NCBI GenBank assembly: GCA_963848115.1
Contig: CAWKCP010000007.1
Span: forward strand, 620,001-684,000
Direction of reading: 5' to 3'
DNA: 64,000 bases
From: JAWKOK01 sp963848115
Lineage (GTDB): Bacteria > Chloroflexota > Anaerolineae > Caldilineales > Caldilineaceae
Made by a program: the position numbers and the translations under genes. Below, one piece after another: positions 1 to 9,394 of this stretch. The notes beneath the pieces were generated by a model. That model worked only from the letters and a program-made list of their open reading frames with translations. It had not been told where the DNA came from and searched no databases. Position 1 is the first letter of the stretch. Every line of letters starts with the position of its first letter.

Positions 1-1
1 A

Positions 2-220
2 GACCAAACCTCCATGGCAGAAGAAGTGGTTGAAGAAGCCACCGAGATGCCGATTGAGGAGCCTACCGACGTTCCGCCCGCAGCAGCGGCGCCGGATGCT
101 CTGCCACCGACCGGCGTGTCGAATCTGACGCTGAGTTTGCCCTCCTTTGGCACTGCCGGGGGCGTGCTGCTGCTCCTTGCAGGCTATGTTAGCATTGGTC
201 GCTTGCGACGACGCAAGTAA
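2..220 (+). CDS. C-terminal end of an LPXTG-type surface protein (5' partial)
   Basis: The reading frame is open to the left edge, so only the last 72 or so residues are seen. An acidic Pro/Ala/Glu-rich stretch leads into LPPTG, then a hydrophobic segment of about 20 residues, then the basic tail RLRRRK. This is the layout of a sortase sorting signal: LPXTG motif, membrane anchor, positive tail. By analogy the protein would be exported and joined to the cell wall or held in the membrane. Its function cannot be told because the body lies outside the window, and no sortase gene is present here. It ends just before a strong bidirectional terminator shared with the recombinase on the other strand. 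Confidence 0.7.
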   Translation, partial: DQTSMAEEVVEEATEMPIEEPTDVPPAAAAPDALPPTGVSNLTLSLPSFGTAGGVLLLLAGYVSIGRLRRRK

Positions 221-232
221 ACAGACGTAGAC

Positions 233-280
233 AAAAAAGGGGGGCAGGGTGATGATCATCACCCTGCCCCCCCTTTTTTT
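233..280. terminator. bidirectional Rho-independent terminator
   Basis: An almost perfect palindrome centred between 255 and 256: A6, a G/C-rich arm, the symmetric core GATGATCATC, the matching arm, then T7. It works in both directions and separates the surface protein (plus strand, ends 220) from the recombinase (minus strand, ends 295). Confidence 0.9.
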
Positions 281-294
281 GCGTTTGAGCACCG

Positions 295-1281
295 CTAGTA
301 CAGATCGTCGGTCAATCCCACTTCAAGGTCGTCAAGTACATAGTGACGGGCGGTCGTTTCAAGCCGTTTGTGTCCGAGCGCTTTCTGGGCCTTGCGGATG
401 TCTATGCGGGCAAGCTGTGTCCCGACAAAGCGACGGAAATCATGCGGCTTCACATCAACCAGGCCTGCTTCGATGCTATATTTGCGGACGATACGCCAGA
501 CGGCCACCGCAGAGAGGGGGCGTGCTGTAGGCCGCGCCCCGCGACCATCAAAGGCTGTGAAGACAAAGTCGCTCGGCAACGGACGTTCGTCCACCCATGC
601 GCGTATCTCTGCATACGCTCGACTGCTTAGCGGGGCATCTCGGAACTCGACGTCGTTCTTGCCGCGGACAGTGATCAAGTATCCGCCGGCTTGGCGGCGA
701 ATGTGGCTAAACTTCAGCGACGCCAATTCACTGACGCGTAGGCCGCTTCCGGCCAGCGTAGCCAGCAGGGCGGCATCGCGCAGGCCAATCGGGGTCGATG
801 CATCAGGCGCTTCGCATAGTCGTCTCATATCCTCTGGTTCAATACGTACGCGTGCGTTGTCCTTTGTGCGTTCTTTAAGGGCGACAGTCTTGACGCCTGC
901 AATCTGGCTGAACTCGCTCGCCACCTCATAGTGCAGATATCCCTGGACGGCCGCCTCTTTGATCAGTCGCTTGATTGCGCTGAGCATGCGGTTGATTGTG
1001 TTCGGGCTCATCTCGGTCTCGCTGGCAAGATGTGTGCGCCAACGCGCCAGCGTAGCGGGGCGCACCGCGTTGTCAAACGAGCCGGCGTAGTGCAAATAGG
1101 CGCGAAAGTCGCGTTCGTACATGGCGATGCTGGAGGGGGCCAGCTGACCTGCCAGCAGGGCGGTGTCGAAGGGGACAATCTGTTTGTTGACGTCGATAAC
1201 CGTCGTGGCGACCAAGTCTGCGCCTGTTTCTGCGACCGGTTCGGTCGCAACGCTGATAGGGTTTGCTTTAGCAATCGGCAT
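295..1281 (-). CDS. tyrosine recombinase / phage-type integrase (XerC/D-like)
   Basis: A site-specific DNA strand-exchange enzyme of 328 residues. The N-terminal SAM-like core-binding domain covers about 45-125 and the catalytic domain about 145-320. All catalytic residues are visible: Arg182 (GSGLRVSELASL), Lys208 (VRGKND), His280 and Arg283 (PHDFRR), His304 (LGHKR) and nucleophile Tyr314 (ARHYV). The length fits XerC/XerD, but the 45-residue N-terminal lead is longer than usual. Whether it resolves chromosome dimers or moves an element cannot be decided. It stands alone, next to gene debris at 1.3-2.2 kb, which favours a mobile-element origin. The start has a GGAGAA ribosome site and a good promoter upstream. 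Confidence 0.9.
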   Translation of the reverse strand: MPIAKANPISVATEPVAETGADLVATTVIDVNKQIVPFDTALLAGQLAPSSIAMYERDFRAYLHYAGSFDNAVRPATLARWRTHLASETEMSPNTINRMLSAIKRLIKEAAVQGYLHYEVASEFSQIAGVKTVALKERTKDNARVRIEPEDMRRLCEAPDASTPIGLRDAALLATLAGSGLRVSELASLKFSHIRRQAGGYLITVRGKNDVEFRDAPLSSRAYAEIRAWVDERPLPSDFVFTAFDGRGARPTARPLSAVAVWRIVRKYSIEAGLVDVKPHDFRRFVGTQLARIDIRKAQKALGHKRLETTARHYVLDDLEVGLTDDLY

Positions 1282-1309
1282 ATCATTTTCTCCATTTTTA
1301 ATTAAGCTA

Positions 1310-1339
1310 ATTGTAACAGGTCGGGAATCCGAATGTCAA
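1310..1339 (-). promoter_or_regulatory. sigma-70 promoter of the tyrosine recombinase
   Basis: On the minus strand, TTGACA (1334-1339) is followed after 18 bp by TACAAT (1310-1315), about 30 bp upstream of the start codon. An inverted repeat (CCGAATGTCAAT at 1329-1340 against ATTGACATAATTCGG at 1353-1367) overlaps the -35 box and could be an operator or a recombinase site; that part is inference. Confidence 0.65.
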
Positions 1340-1964
1340 TAGCGATTGATAAATTGACATAATTCGGAAAAGGGAGGGGGAGAGCAACGAAGTGAAGTAA
1401 ACGGAACAGATTGATCGGGAGTGCCAAGTAGGCTGGGAGACATCACGGCCAGCAAAGTCTTAGACCAGCGTGGAACTGCCTGGGCAACCCTGGCATTGGT
1501 GCCATAGGCTTGGCGAAAGATCAAACTGGTCGCCGAAATGATCGCCGACTTGAGTGGCGAAGCGTTAGAGAACTCATGCACGGTTGCCCCAACTGTGGGC
1601 ACCTGAATCACATGCAATTATTATGCGAATGTAAGTTGATTTTAGCTATAGAGTAATAAAAGAGAACTTTAATCGCGCTATTAATTCGTATCAAACTGCG
1701 TGTAGTGATAGAGCCTCGGTAGAAGGGCGCCAGGTATGCAGCCATCAGAGTAGACATCGCCGTCACCTGAGACACCATCTGTCATTCCGAGTGGGTCCGT
1801 GCATTCATATCCAAACCAGAACCTCTCCAGCGAGGAATCTTGCGCTGCCAAGCAATACTGTTGGGCGAACACGAGATTCCTCATATCGCTTTGACCGCTG
1901 CTCCAATTCCAAGTACACTGATCTAGGAAAGCAACAATGATCCTCACCGTCGCCAGGACGCACC
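1340..1964. other. gene-poor stretch with probable gene debris
   Basis: About 620 bp without a gene that can be supported. It is more AT-rich than its surroundings and holds two short minus-strand frames (1336-1617 and 1681-2028). The second encodes a Cys- and Gly-rich tail that resembles the end of a secreted protein but has no recognisable family. On the plus strand near 1575-1610 a CPNCGH-like zinc-ribbon motif can be read, but no longer frame supports it. It lies between a recombinase and a CHAT fragment, as expected of decayed accessory DNA. Confidence 0.4.
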
Positions 1965-2279
1965 ATGGACATTGAATACCTCGACTTCGAACTGGAGATC
2001 GGCTCAGGCAACAACGTAACCTTTCCACTCTCCATTGCCAGTTCGCCCGCCGGTACTATGCGAAGCGAATTGAACTTCCCGCTGGGCGAATTCGAACTAT
2101 CCAATCGCCTGCCTTCATTGCAATACGCCCTACTGCGCTCCGACGGCTCGCGCCGTACCGTGCTGACCGACGGTCCAGTAGGCTACGACATAAATGTCGT
2201 GCTACAAAAGGAGAACCAACCCACCCATGACCGCACCCCAAGGACTCTCCCGCAATCTGACGGAGACCGGCGACCGTGA
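1965..2279 (+). pseudogene. N-terminal fragment of a CHAT-domain protein
   Basis: The first 65 or so residues (YLDFELEIG, then SPAG, then a 'LxxLQYALLRS' helix) match the small N-terminal module that precedes CHAT caspase-like domains in many Chloroflexota proteins, as recalled from family knowledge. Similarity ends near 2165; the frame then runs on into the start of the dehydratase and stops at 2279. The catalytic CHAT domain is missing, so this is a truncated remnant, probably left by a deletion that joined it to the next gene. Confidence 0.45.
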
Positions 2280-3933
2280 CTTCGCTGTCTACATGCGCCG
2301 CTCATTTGCCAAGGCCATGGGCTATACCGGCGATTCGCTGGGCAAACCCATCGTCGGCATCCTCAACAACTACAGCGAACTGAACAACTGCCACCGTGGC
2401 CTGAAGGAAGTGTCGGAGGCCGTCAAGCGCGGCGTCTATCAGGCCGGCGGGCTGCCGCTGGAGTTCCCCACCATCTCGCTGGGCGAGATCTTCCTCTCGC
2501 CCACCAGCATGATGTACCGCAACCTCATGTCCATGGATGTGGAGGCCATGCTTACGGCCCAACCGTTGGACGCGGTCGTGCTGCTGGGCGGCTGCGACAA
2601 GACACTGCCCGCCATGCTCATGGGCGCGGCCAGCGCCAACATCCCGGCCATCGTGGTGGCTGCCGGCCCCATGCTGACCGGCAGCTTTCAGGGCGAACGC
2701 CTGGGCGCCTGCACAGACTGCCGTCGCTTCTGGGCGACCTATCGCCGTGGCGAGATCGACCGCAGACGTCATCGACCAGGTCGAAGATCAGTTGGCGCCG
2801 ACTGTGGGCACCTGCGGCGTCATGGGCACGGCCAGCACCATGGCCTGCCTGACCGAGGCGCTAGGGATGATGTTGCCCGGCGGCGCGGCCGTGCCGGCAG
2901 TGCATGCCGAGCGCTTGCGCCACGGCGAACGTCCGGGCATTGCAGCGGTGGAAATTGCCTATGCGAAGCGAACGCCGGCTCAGATCATGACGCAGACGGC
3001 CTTCGAAAATGCCCTGCGCGTGCTGCATGCCATCGGCGGATCGACCAACGCCATCATTCACCTGACCGCCATCGCCGGCAGGCTGGGCATCCGCTTGCAC
3101 CTGGATCAGCTCGATCGCCTGGGCAACGAGACGCCCGTGCTGGTGGCCCTCAAGCCATCGGGCCGAGTACTACATGGAGGACTTCTACCGGGCCGGCGGT
3201 CTGCCCGTGGTGCTGCAACAGCTGAAGCCGCAGCTCAACCTGGACACGATGACCGTCACCGGCGAGACGCTGGCCGATCTGCTGGCGGATGACAAGCCCT
3301 GGCCGGATTGGCAGTCGGTCATCCATCGAGCCGACGCGCCGCTGCGTCCGAATGGCGCTCAGGTGGTTCTCTACGGCAATCTTGCGCCCGATGGAGCCAT
3401 CCTCAAACGCTCTGCGGCCAGCCCCCACCTGCTGAACACCACCGGACGCGCCGTTGTTTTTTCGTCGCTCGAAGATATGGCTATGCGAATTGACGATCCG
3501 GACCTGGATGTTCTGCCCGATGACTTCCTGGTGCTGCAGAACGCCGGTCCCATCGGCGCGCCGGGCATGCCGGAGGCCGGCTATCTGCCCATCCCCCGCA
3601 AGCTGACCGGCGTCAAGGACATGGTGCGCATCTCCGACGCACGCATGAGCGGCACAGCCTTCGGCACCATCGTGCTGCACGTCGCGCCCGAGGCGGCCAT
3701 CGGCGGTCCGCTGGGGTTGATTCGCCACGGCGACCGCATCGAGCTGAGCGTGGATCGGCGTGAGCTCAATCTCCTGGTCGATGAGGACGAGCTTGGCTCG
3801 ACGCCGTGCCGAGTGGGCCTCCCCCGTCCCCCCTGCCCCGCGCGGCTATGACCGGCTCTTTCAGCAGTCGGTCATGCAGGCCAACCTGGGCATGGACTTC
3901 GATTTTCTTCAGCATGAAGAGCTACAAGAGTAG
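2227..3933 (+). pseudogene. IlvD/Edd-family dehydratase, probably for sugar acids (frameshifted)
   Basis: This family removes water from dihydroxy acids using an Fe-S cluster and Mg2+. The translation carries GGCDKTLPAMLMG and GACTDCRRFW (cluster cysteines), VGTCGVMGTASTMAC, and the C-terminal DARMSGTAFGT. The CTDCRRFW form is typical of pentonate (arabinonate/xylonate) dehydratases rather than the branched-chain amino acid enzyme. The coding frame changes three times: near 2760, near 3162 and near 3800, with the true end at TAG 3931-3933. Joined together it makes a full-length protein of about 568 residues, so it may be intact with sequence errors. Start chosen at ATG 2227, which gives MTAPQGLSRNL, a usual family start. 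Confidence 0.8.
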
Positions 3934-3960
3934 AACAAATGCTCTACTAATCACAACTGG

Positions 3961-4012
3961 ACCCGGCTTCAACAAGCTCAGCCTGCGCAGGCTGAGCTTG
4001 TCGAAGCCGGGT
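3961..4012. repeat. 52-bp palindromic repeat (GGCTTCGACAAGCTCAGCC type)
   Basis: Two 26-bp arms, identical but for one base, meet at TGCGCA (centre 3986/3987). The half-site CGACAAGCTCAGCC is a widespread dispersed palindrome in bacterial genomes. It sits in the gap between two plus-strand genes and would form a strong RNA hairpin. Confidence 0.75.
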
Positions 4013-4034
4013 CTCACATCTTGGAAGGAAAGCC

Positions 4035-5001
4035 ATGAAAGAGGTTCAATGGGAACGGATGTTCCCCGATCAACTTGAGGCGGCCATTTCTGCCTGCCCT
4101 GTCGTCTACTTCGCCTATGGACTATGCGAACCGCATGGGCCGCAGAACGCAGTGGGGCTGGATGCGATCAAGGCCCATGCCATCTGCTGTCGTGCAGCAC
4201 GTGCCCATGGCGGCATCGTGGCCCCGCCCGACTACTGGCACATTCACGAGATCGGACTCTACGCGTCCTGGGCCGCTGAGATGGTTGGCGAAGCACGGCC
4301 CTGGCTGACGGCCGTGCCGCCCTGGATCCACTTCAAGAATATCTGCTACCACCTGCGTGCAGCCGATGCACTCGGCTTCCATGCCGCCATCTCTGGTGAC
4401 CGGCCACTACGGTCCCAACTGGCAGGATCTCAAGACGCTGCTCGAACATCCTGCAGCCACACATGGCCATGCGACTCTACGGTCTGCCGGACTTCGAGGC
4501 CAACTCACCCGGTTTTGACAACGACGGCCAGTCAACCGGCGATCACGCAGGCAAGGTAGAGACTTCGCTGCTCTGGGCCGTGGAACCTGACTGTGTCGAT
4601 GTCTCCCGTTTCCCGCCCGAGGATGCAGACGGGCCACATTTCGCCATGGGCGAGGATGCCCGCCTGGCCGATCGCCGCGTGGGTGAGCGCATGGTGGATG
4701 ATGAGGTGCGTTGGCTTGGCGAAAAGGCCAGCGCGTTGCTGGCTGAGTTTGAGGCCCAGGTTGAGCGGACAAGATGGGCGTCGTACGGCCGCTCACCTTC
4801 ATGGATATCGAATCGATCTGGGCAAGCGAAGTGCTACCGCATCTGTCCGGGTTCCAGTCGATGCAGTATCAGGATCGGACGCCGCCCCCCGATGGTTCTC
4901 GCTGGTCGTTTAACCATCCGATCCCTGAACTCGAAACCATCAAAGACTCTACTGCAAAAACAAAAGATCAGCCACAGATAGCCACGGATGGAGTTGGATA
5001 A
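4035..5001 (+). pseudogene. creatininase-family amidohydrolase (frameshifted)
   Basis: These enzymes are Zn/Mn-dependent hydrolases of cyclic amides and related substrates. Family marks are GLCEPHGPQNAVGLDAIKA (metal ligands Glu, His and Asp) near the N-terminus, LVTGHYGPNW in the middle, and GDHAGKVETSLLWAVEP. The frame changes near 4390, near 4450 and near 4765; the C-terminal part (GVVRPLTFMDIESIW) is in the third frame. The final 17 residues come from an inserted MITE at 4945, so the natural stop has been replaced by one in the element. The start has GGAAGGAAAG upstream. With the dehydratase before it, a role in sugar-acid or lactone breakdown is possible but unproven. Confidence 0.75.
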
Positions 5002-5108
5002 CCACAGATATTATCTGAACCCAGAGGAGTGACTCAGAGTTCATCTGTGAATATCAGTTGTTTATCTGTGGGCTATCTGTGGCAAATTCGCCATTTTGCA
5101 GTAGAGTC
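4945..5108. mobile_element. 164-bp MITE with 6-bp target duplication
   Basis: The ends are inverted repeats: GACTCTACTGCAAAA at the left and its exact complement at 5094-5108. The direct repeat ATCAAA flanks it on both sides (4939-4944 and 5109-5114). The inside holds CACAGATA/TATCTGTGG motifs and no gene. It has the same length and end sequence as the element at 7675-7838, and the same ends as the IS1182-type insertion at 53.4 kb. Confidence 0.85.
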
Positions 5109-5153
5109 ATCAAATAAAAAGACCGGGTGAATCGGGAAGGGCCTTCGCTTACC

Positions 5154-5849
5154 TCACTCTCTTATTGCATCCGGATCCGACTTCCAGATTCGATAGGAGT
5201 AGATCATGGTCACCGCTGTCGTGCCCAAGGCACCGATCAGAATTGCGCCGACTATCCACTGTGGCGTAAAGATGCCGCAGAGAATGATCACCGCGCCGCT
5301 CAACATGAAGAGTCGTCCACCCAGCCGGTGGGTCTTGTTCCACGCCAGATCACTCGTGAGCGTCCACGGCGTGCGGATGCCAAACATGTAGTTGCTGCGC
5401 ACCTTGCCCAGGTAGTTGCCCAGAACGATGAAGAGCAGACCGGTACCCAGAGCGACCATGAAATTCATGTCGATCGGGTAGCCGAGAATGTTGGCCACGA
5501 TGACGATGTACAGCCCAAGAAGGAAGAGTAGCAGAGAAATCCGTACAGCATTGTAGGCCTTCTCTGACCGTAGAATATTCGACCGCCTTGGCTCCATCTT
5601 TGGGATGATCTCAAAGAGCGCCATAAGGCCAGCGGCAATCAAGGGCATCAACAGCAACCCCTCCACTTTGCCGCTGTAGCGATCCGGCTGTCCGTCGACA
5701 CCCCAGTGAACCGGGATCTGTGCACCGGCCGGCAACTGCACCCAGGCCCATGCCGAAATAGCAAACATGACGATCACGATCACAATGCCGAAGATCAATC
5801 CGGACCTGTCCCGCTGTATGCTCTCGAAACCAGATGGTTGCTCACTCAT
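5154..5849 (-). CDS. sdpI: SdpI-family membrane protein (DUF1648 plus SdpI domain)
   Basis: An integral membrane protein of 231 residues with about six helices. The N-terminal part carries the DUF1648 signature PVHWGVDGQPDRYSG; the C-terminal part has the SdpI pattern (GNYLGKVRSNYMFGIRTPWT, then W.KTHRLGGRLF). In Bacillus, SdpI gives immunity to the SdpC toxin and also senses it by drawing the repressor SdpR to the membrane; no toxin gene is seen here. Start chosen at ATG 5849 because it overlaps the end of the regulator gene as ATGAGTGA, which suggests coupled translation; an in-frame ATG at 5867 is less likely. Confidence 0.85.
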   Translation of the reverse strand: MSEQPSGFESIQRDRSGLIFGIVIVIVMFAISAWAWVQLPAGAQIPVHWGVDGQPDRYSGKVEGLLLMPLIAAGLMALFEIIPKMEPRRSNILRSEKAYNAVRISLLLFLLGLYIVIVANILGYPIDMNFMVALGTGLLFIVLGNYLGKVRSNYMFGIRTPWTLTSDLAWNKTHRLGGRLFMLSGAVIILCGIFTPQWIVGAILIGALGTTAVTMIYSYRIWKSDPDAIRE

Positions 5850-6172
5850 GGCTCTCCCCCCCTCCATCCTCAGCCTGCCCGGATGCGCCCTCTTCTTCCC
5901 GGTCGCCGATTTCTAGGCGAAACATTTCCATCATCGACATCATCGCCTCTTCCAGCACGGTTACGTTGAGCCTGTAGGTGATGGTCGAACCTCGCTTGTC
6001 CCCTTCGGATCAGATCCGCGGCACGCAGCACTGAAAAGTGGCGCGATAGTGTCGGCTTGGCGAAGTCAAAATGTTCGGCAAGCTCGCCCGCCGACATATC
6101 CCGCTCACGCAGCAGTTGCAAAATTCTGCGCCTTGTCGGGTCAGCAAGCGCTTTGTAGACGTTCCCGGCCAT
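5842..6172 (-). CDS. ArsR/SdpR-family repressor (one frame change)
   Basis: A small winged-helix DNA-binding protein. Residues 1-55 are typical: ALADPTRRRILQLLRERD, then AGELAEHFDFAKPTLSRHF as the recognition helices. The frame changes near 5993; after it the sequence continues as STITYRLNVTVLEEAMMSMM, which matches the C-terminus of SdpR-type regulators, and ends at TGA 5842-5844 inside the sdpI start. It most likely represses its own operon with sdpI, since a near-perfect palindrome lies just upstream. The frame change may be a sequence error, as the rest is well conserved. Confidence 0.8.
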
Positions 6173-6190
6173 GTGAACTCCCCCTCACCC

Positions 6191-6218
6191 AATTAGCCAT
6201 TTAGCTAAATAGCTAATT
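6191..6218. promoter_or_regulatory. palindromic operator for the ArsR/SdpR-like repressor
   Basis: A 28-bp inverted repeat, AATTAGCC ATTTAGCTAAAT AGCTAATT, with a single mismatched pair, lies about 20 bp upstream of the repressor start. Such AT-rich dyads are the usual binding site of ArsR-family repressors that control their own operon. No binding data; assigned by position and symmetry. Confidence 0.6.
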
Positions 6219-6414
6219 GAATGATATCAGCATTCGGCTCGGGGTGCAAAATGACCCACAACACAAATACAGTACTTCACGATTTGCCATTCTGGACGGG
6301 TCAACGAGGCGACTCTCACTCTGGCGAAACACCAGTGAATAATCTCGTTTTGCCCCAATTCGTGAACTACTGAAATAGGCTATCGTGTGCCAGCCAGGTT
6401 CTTGACTCAGTCCC

Positions 6415-7605
6415 TCACGACACGCTGACCGGCAGTCGCTCCAGACCACGCAGCAAATAGTTGTCGCGATGGGGCGGATCGTCCTCAAGTAGTGTTAGGC
6501 GGGAGAATCGACGAAGGAGCGTCGCAAAGGCAATCTGGGCCTCAAGACGGGCCAGAGGCACGCCCAGGCAGTAGTGGATGCCGCTGCCGAAGGCGAGATG
6601 GGGATTGGGTTTGCGGGCAATATCAAGCGTGTCCGGCTGCGCAAAAACTGCCGGATCGTGGTTGGCTGCAGCGACGACAAAGTTAATCTCAGCGCCTTTT
6701 GGAAATGAAAACCCGTCGATACTCACCTGCTCATGCACAATTCGGCTGGTCAACTGAACAGGACTATCAAACCGCAACAGTTCTTCCACAGCACCGGCCG
6801 TGAGCGCAGGGTCGCTGCGCAGAAGTTCGAGTTGTCGGGCGTTGCGCAGCAATGCCAGCATTCCGTTGCCGATCAGATTGACTGTGGTCTCGTGACCGGC
6901 AACCAAGAGCAGTGCACAAGTGGCATACAGCTCATCAACGCTTAATCGATCGCCCCCTGCTGAGTCTTCCTGGGCTGCGACTAGGGCAGAGATCAGATCG
7001 TCACCCGGCTCAACCCGGCGTCGGCCCGCCAACTCGGCCAGAAAGCTGGTGAAGGCTGCGGCCGCACGGGAGGCCTCATTGTAGACCTCCTCGCCCTCCA
7101 CCAGATCCAATGTCTTGGCCAAGGCCGCAGACCAGGCGTGGAAGGTGTCATAGGCCTGTTCGGGAATACCCAACAGACGGGCAATCACGGTCACCGGCAG
7201 CGGATAGGCCAGGTCGGCGACCACATCCAGACTGCCGGAGCCTTGAACGTCGTCGAGCAGATTGTCCGTCAACTCCTGGATCGTATCGCGCATCTGATCC
7301 ACCCGACGCGGGGTGAATGTACGCTGTGCCGATCCCCGCAGTCGCGTATGATCGGGCGGATCCTTGAAGAGCATCCAGTTGGACTGCATGGCGTACAGGT
7401 CTTGCTGCAACGCCGGCGGCTCTCCCGGTACGCCGTGGCCCAGACGGCTGTCACGCAGAAGCGCGTTGCAGTCGGCCCAGCGCGTCAAGAAGTAGACGCA
7501 CCACTCCTCCCAAAAATAGATGGGCGAATTGGCCCGCAACATGTCATAATAGGGATAGGGATTGCGCCGGAATTCCGGCGAAAGCGGATCAAATTGGATG
7601 GTCAT
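6415..7605 (-). CDS. cytochrome P450
   Basis: A haem-thiolate monooxygenase of 396 residues, soluble bacterial type (CYP107/CYP102-like class by appearance). The I-helix oxygen site is AGHETT (236-241), the ExxR pair is Glu275/Arg278, and the haem loop is FGSGIHYCLGVPLAR with ligand Cys346. The substrate is unknown; no ferredoxin or reductase gene is next to it, so electrons must come from elsewhere. Start chosen at ATG 7605 with AAAGGGG upstream; the longer open frame to 7764 is rejected because it runs into a MITE. A terminator was not found in the 196-bp gap downstream. Confidence 0.93.
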   Translation of the reverse strand: MTIQFDPLSPEFRRNPYPYYDMLRANSPIYFWEEWCVYFLTRWADCNALLRDSRLGHGVPGEPPALQQDLYAMQSNWMLFKDPPDHTRLRGSAQRTFTPRRVDQMRDTIQELTDNLLDDVQGSGSLDVVADLAYPLPVTVIARLLGIPEQAYDTFHAWSAALAKTLDLVEGEEVYNEASRAAAAFTSFLAELAGRRRVEPGDDLISALVAAQEDSAGGDRLSVDELYATCALLLVAGHETTVNLIGNGMLALLRNARQLELLRSDPALTAGAVEELLRFDSPVQLTSRIVHEQVSIDGFSFPKGAEINFVVAAANHDPAVFAQPDTLDIARKPNPHLAFGSGIHYCLGVPLARLEAQIAFATLLRRFSRLTLLEDDPPHRDNYLLRGLERLPVSVS

Positions 7606-7674
7606 ACAGACCCCTTTCATGGCGCTTGTTACAGGATAGACCGCTTCTATTCGTGCAAATTCGTGTCCATTCGT

Positions 7675-7838
7675 GACTCTACTGCAAAAAGCCTTTTTCG
7701 GCACAGATTTACACAGATAAGAGAAAGGATAAAACACAGATAGTGCCGAGATTACGCTGGACACCTGGTAAACATCTGTGAAAATCAGCTCCTTATCTGT
7801 GGCTATCTGTGGCGATTTCCCGTTCTTGCAGTAGAGTC
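7675..7838. mobile_element. 164-bp MITE with 6-bp target duplication
   Basis: Same family as the element at 4945-5108: ends GACTCTACTGCAA and its complement, length 164 bp, flanked by ATTCGT on both sides (7669-7674 and 7839-7844). The right halves of the two elements are clearly related (CATCTGTGA..ATCAG..TTATCTGTGG..CTATCTGTGG). It lies in the 399-bp gap between the P450 and the M20 gene; the rest of that gap (7839-8004) shows no gene. Confidence 0.85.
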
Positions 7839-8004
7839 ATTCGTGTCAAGAAGAGGCATTTTATGGACACAGATAAGCTCAGACGGAAAGATTTCTTCCT
7901 CTGTGTACCTCTGTGTCCCCTCGGTGCTTGTGAGGTGAATGAGACCGTTTTCAGATGAGCCATTGTATCGTAACCGATTTCCAAAAATATTACCCAAGAG
8001 GATC

Positions 8005-9391
8005 ATGATGAGACCAACGAGCAACGATATCATCGAGACAGTAAACGATCTCTCGCCCGTCATCGAGGCGGCAGCCGATACGCTCTGGGACTTTGCCGAA
8101 GTGCGCTACGAGGAATCGCGCTCGTCGGCTTACCTGAAGGAAATGCTTGAAGAGCATGGCTTCACGATCACCCATGATACAGTCGCCGGCATCCCGACCG
8201 CGTTTGTGGCCGAAATTGGCAGCGGCGAGCCGGTAATCGGCATCCTGGCCGAATACGATGCGCTGCCCGGCCTGGGCAATGCAGCCGCGCCGCGCAAGGA
8301 GCCGCGTGCCGATGGCCTGACCAGTGGCCATGGCTGCGGCCACAATCTGATTGGATCCGGCGCGGTTGGCGGTGCCCTGGCCGTCGGGAGGTCCATTCAA
8401 GGCAGGCAGCTGCCGGGCACGCTGCGTCTCTACGGAACGCCTGCCGAGGAAGGCGGCCAGGGTAAGGTCTACATGGCGCGTGCCGGTGTTTTTGAGGATC
8501 TCGATGTTTGCCTGCACTGGCATCCCAACGATCAGGCCTCGGTCTTCAACGTGCGCAGCGCAGCCAATATCAAACTCAACGTCGAGTTTTTTGGCATCAC
8601 AGCACACGCCGGCGGCCAGCCCTGGCAAGGGCGCAGCGCACTACATGCAGTCGAGCTATTCTGCCACGGCGTCAATCTCATGCGAGAGCAGATGCGATCC
8701 AGCGGGCGCGTTCAATACATCATCGAGCAGGGCGGCGAAGCCACCAACATCATTCCTGAGTATGCCGCGCGTGCAGATCGCCTACCGCGACGAGAATCTG
8801 GATCTGGTCGAGGAATACGCAGCCTGGATCCGCCAGATCGCCGAGGGTGCCGCGCTGGCGACTCAGACACGGACTGAGGTTTCATTTCAGGGATCCGTTC
8901 ATGACCTGATGCCCAACCGGCCGCTGGCCGAGCGGCTCCAGGTCATATTGGAGGACCTGGGCACACCGTTCTTTGATGAGGAGGAGCAGGCTTTCGCCCG
9001 TCAGGTTCAGGCTGAGATGGGTCTGCCCGTCACCGGCCTCGACATGGAAGTGCCGCCACTTCCCTCCGAGAAAGTCGAGGGATTCTCGACAGACGTCGGC
9101 GATATCAGTAAGCTGGTGCCGACCATGGGGCTGCATATGCCCTCGGTGCCCACTGGCGTCTCCATGCACACCTGGGGCGCCACGGCCTGTCACGGCACCA
9201 GCATCGGTCACAAGGCGGCTGTGCAGGCTGCTAAGGGCCTGGCTCTGATGGCCGCTGACTTGTTGACCGACGCTGAATTCCGCGCAGCGGCGCGCAGCGA
9301 CTTTGACGTCCGCATGGCGGGCCACCCCTATGTTTCGCCGATTCCCGAAGAAATCAAGCTGCCGCCGATGATGTCGAAACCGACAGCCTAA
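8005..9391 (+). CDS. M20-family amidohydrolase, AbgB-like (one frame change)
   Basis: A two-metal hydrolase of about 461 residues that splits N-acyl amino acids; closest in layout to AbgB, a subunit of p-aminobenzoyl-glutamate hydrolase. Metal-site motifs are SGHGCGHN, EEGGQGK and, near the end, WGATACHGTSIGHKA; AEYDALPGLGN precedes the first. The dimerisation domain follows ITAHAGGQPW. The frame changes near 8766: the first 253 or so residues are in one frame and the rest in the next. Both parts are well conserved and adjoin, so a sequence error is likely. Start at ATG 8005 or 8008, with AAGAGGA upstream. A perfect bidirectional terminator follows. Confidence 0.85.
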
Positions 9392-9394
9392 TTT

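Noticed and set aside
1336..1617. 93-residue minus-strand frame beside the recombinase
   Set aside because: No ribosome site, no family likeness and biased composition; treated as debris.
1681..2028. 115-residue minus-strand frame with a Cys/Gly-rich tail
   Set aside because: The first half overlaps the CHAT fragment on the other strand and no family was recognised; kept only as part of the gene-poor stretch.
7606..7764. N-terminal extension of the P450 frame
   Set aside because: It lies mostly inside a MITE; ATG 7605 has a ribosome site and gives the normal family start.
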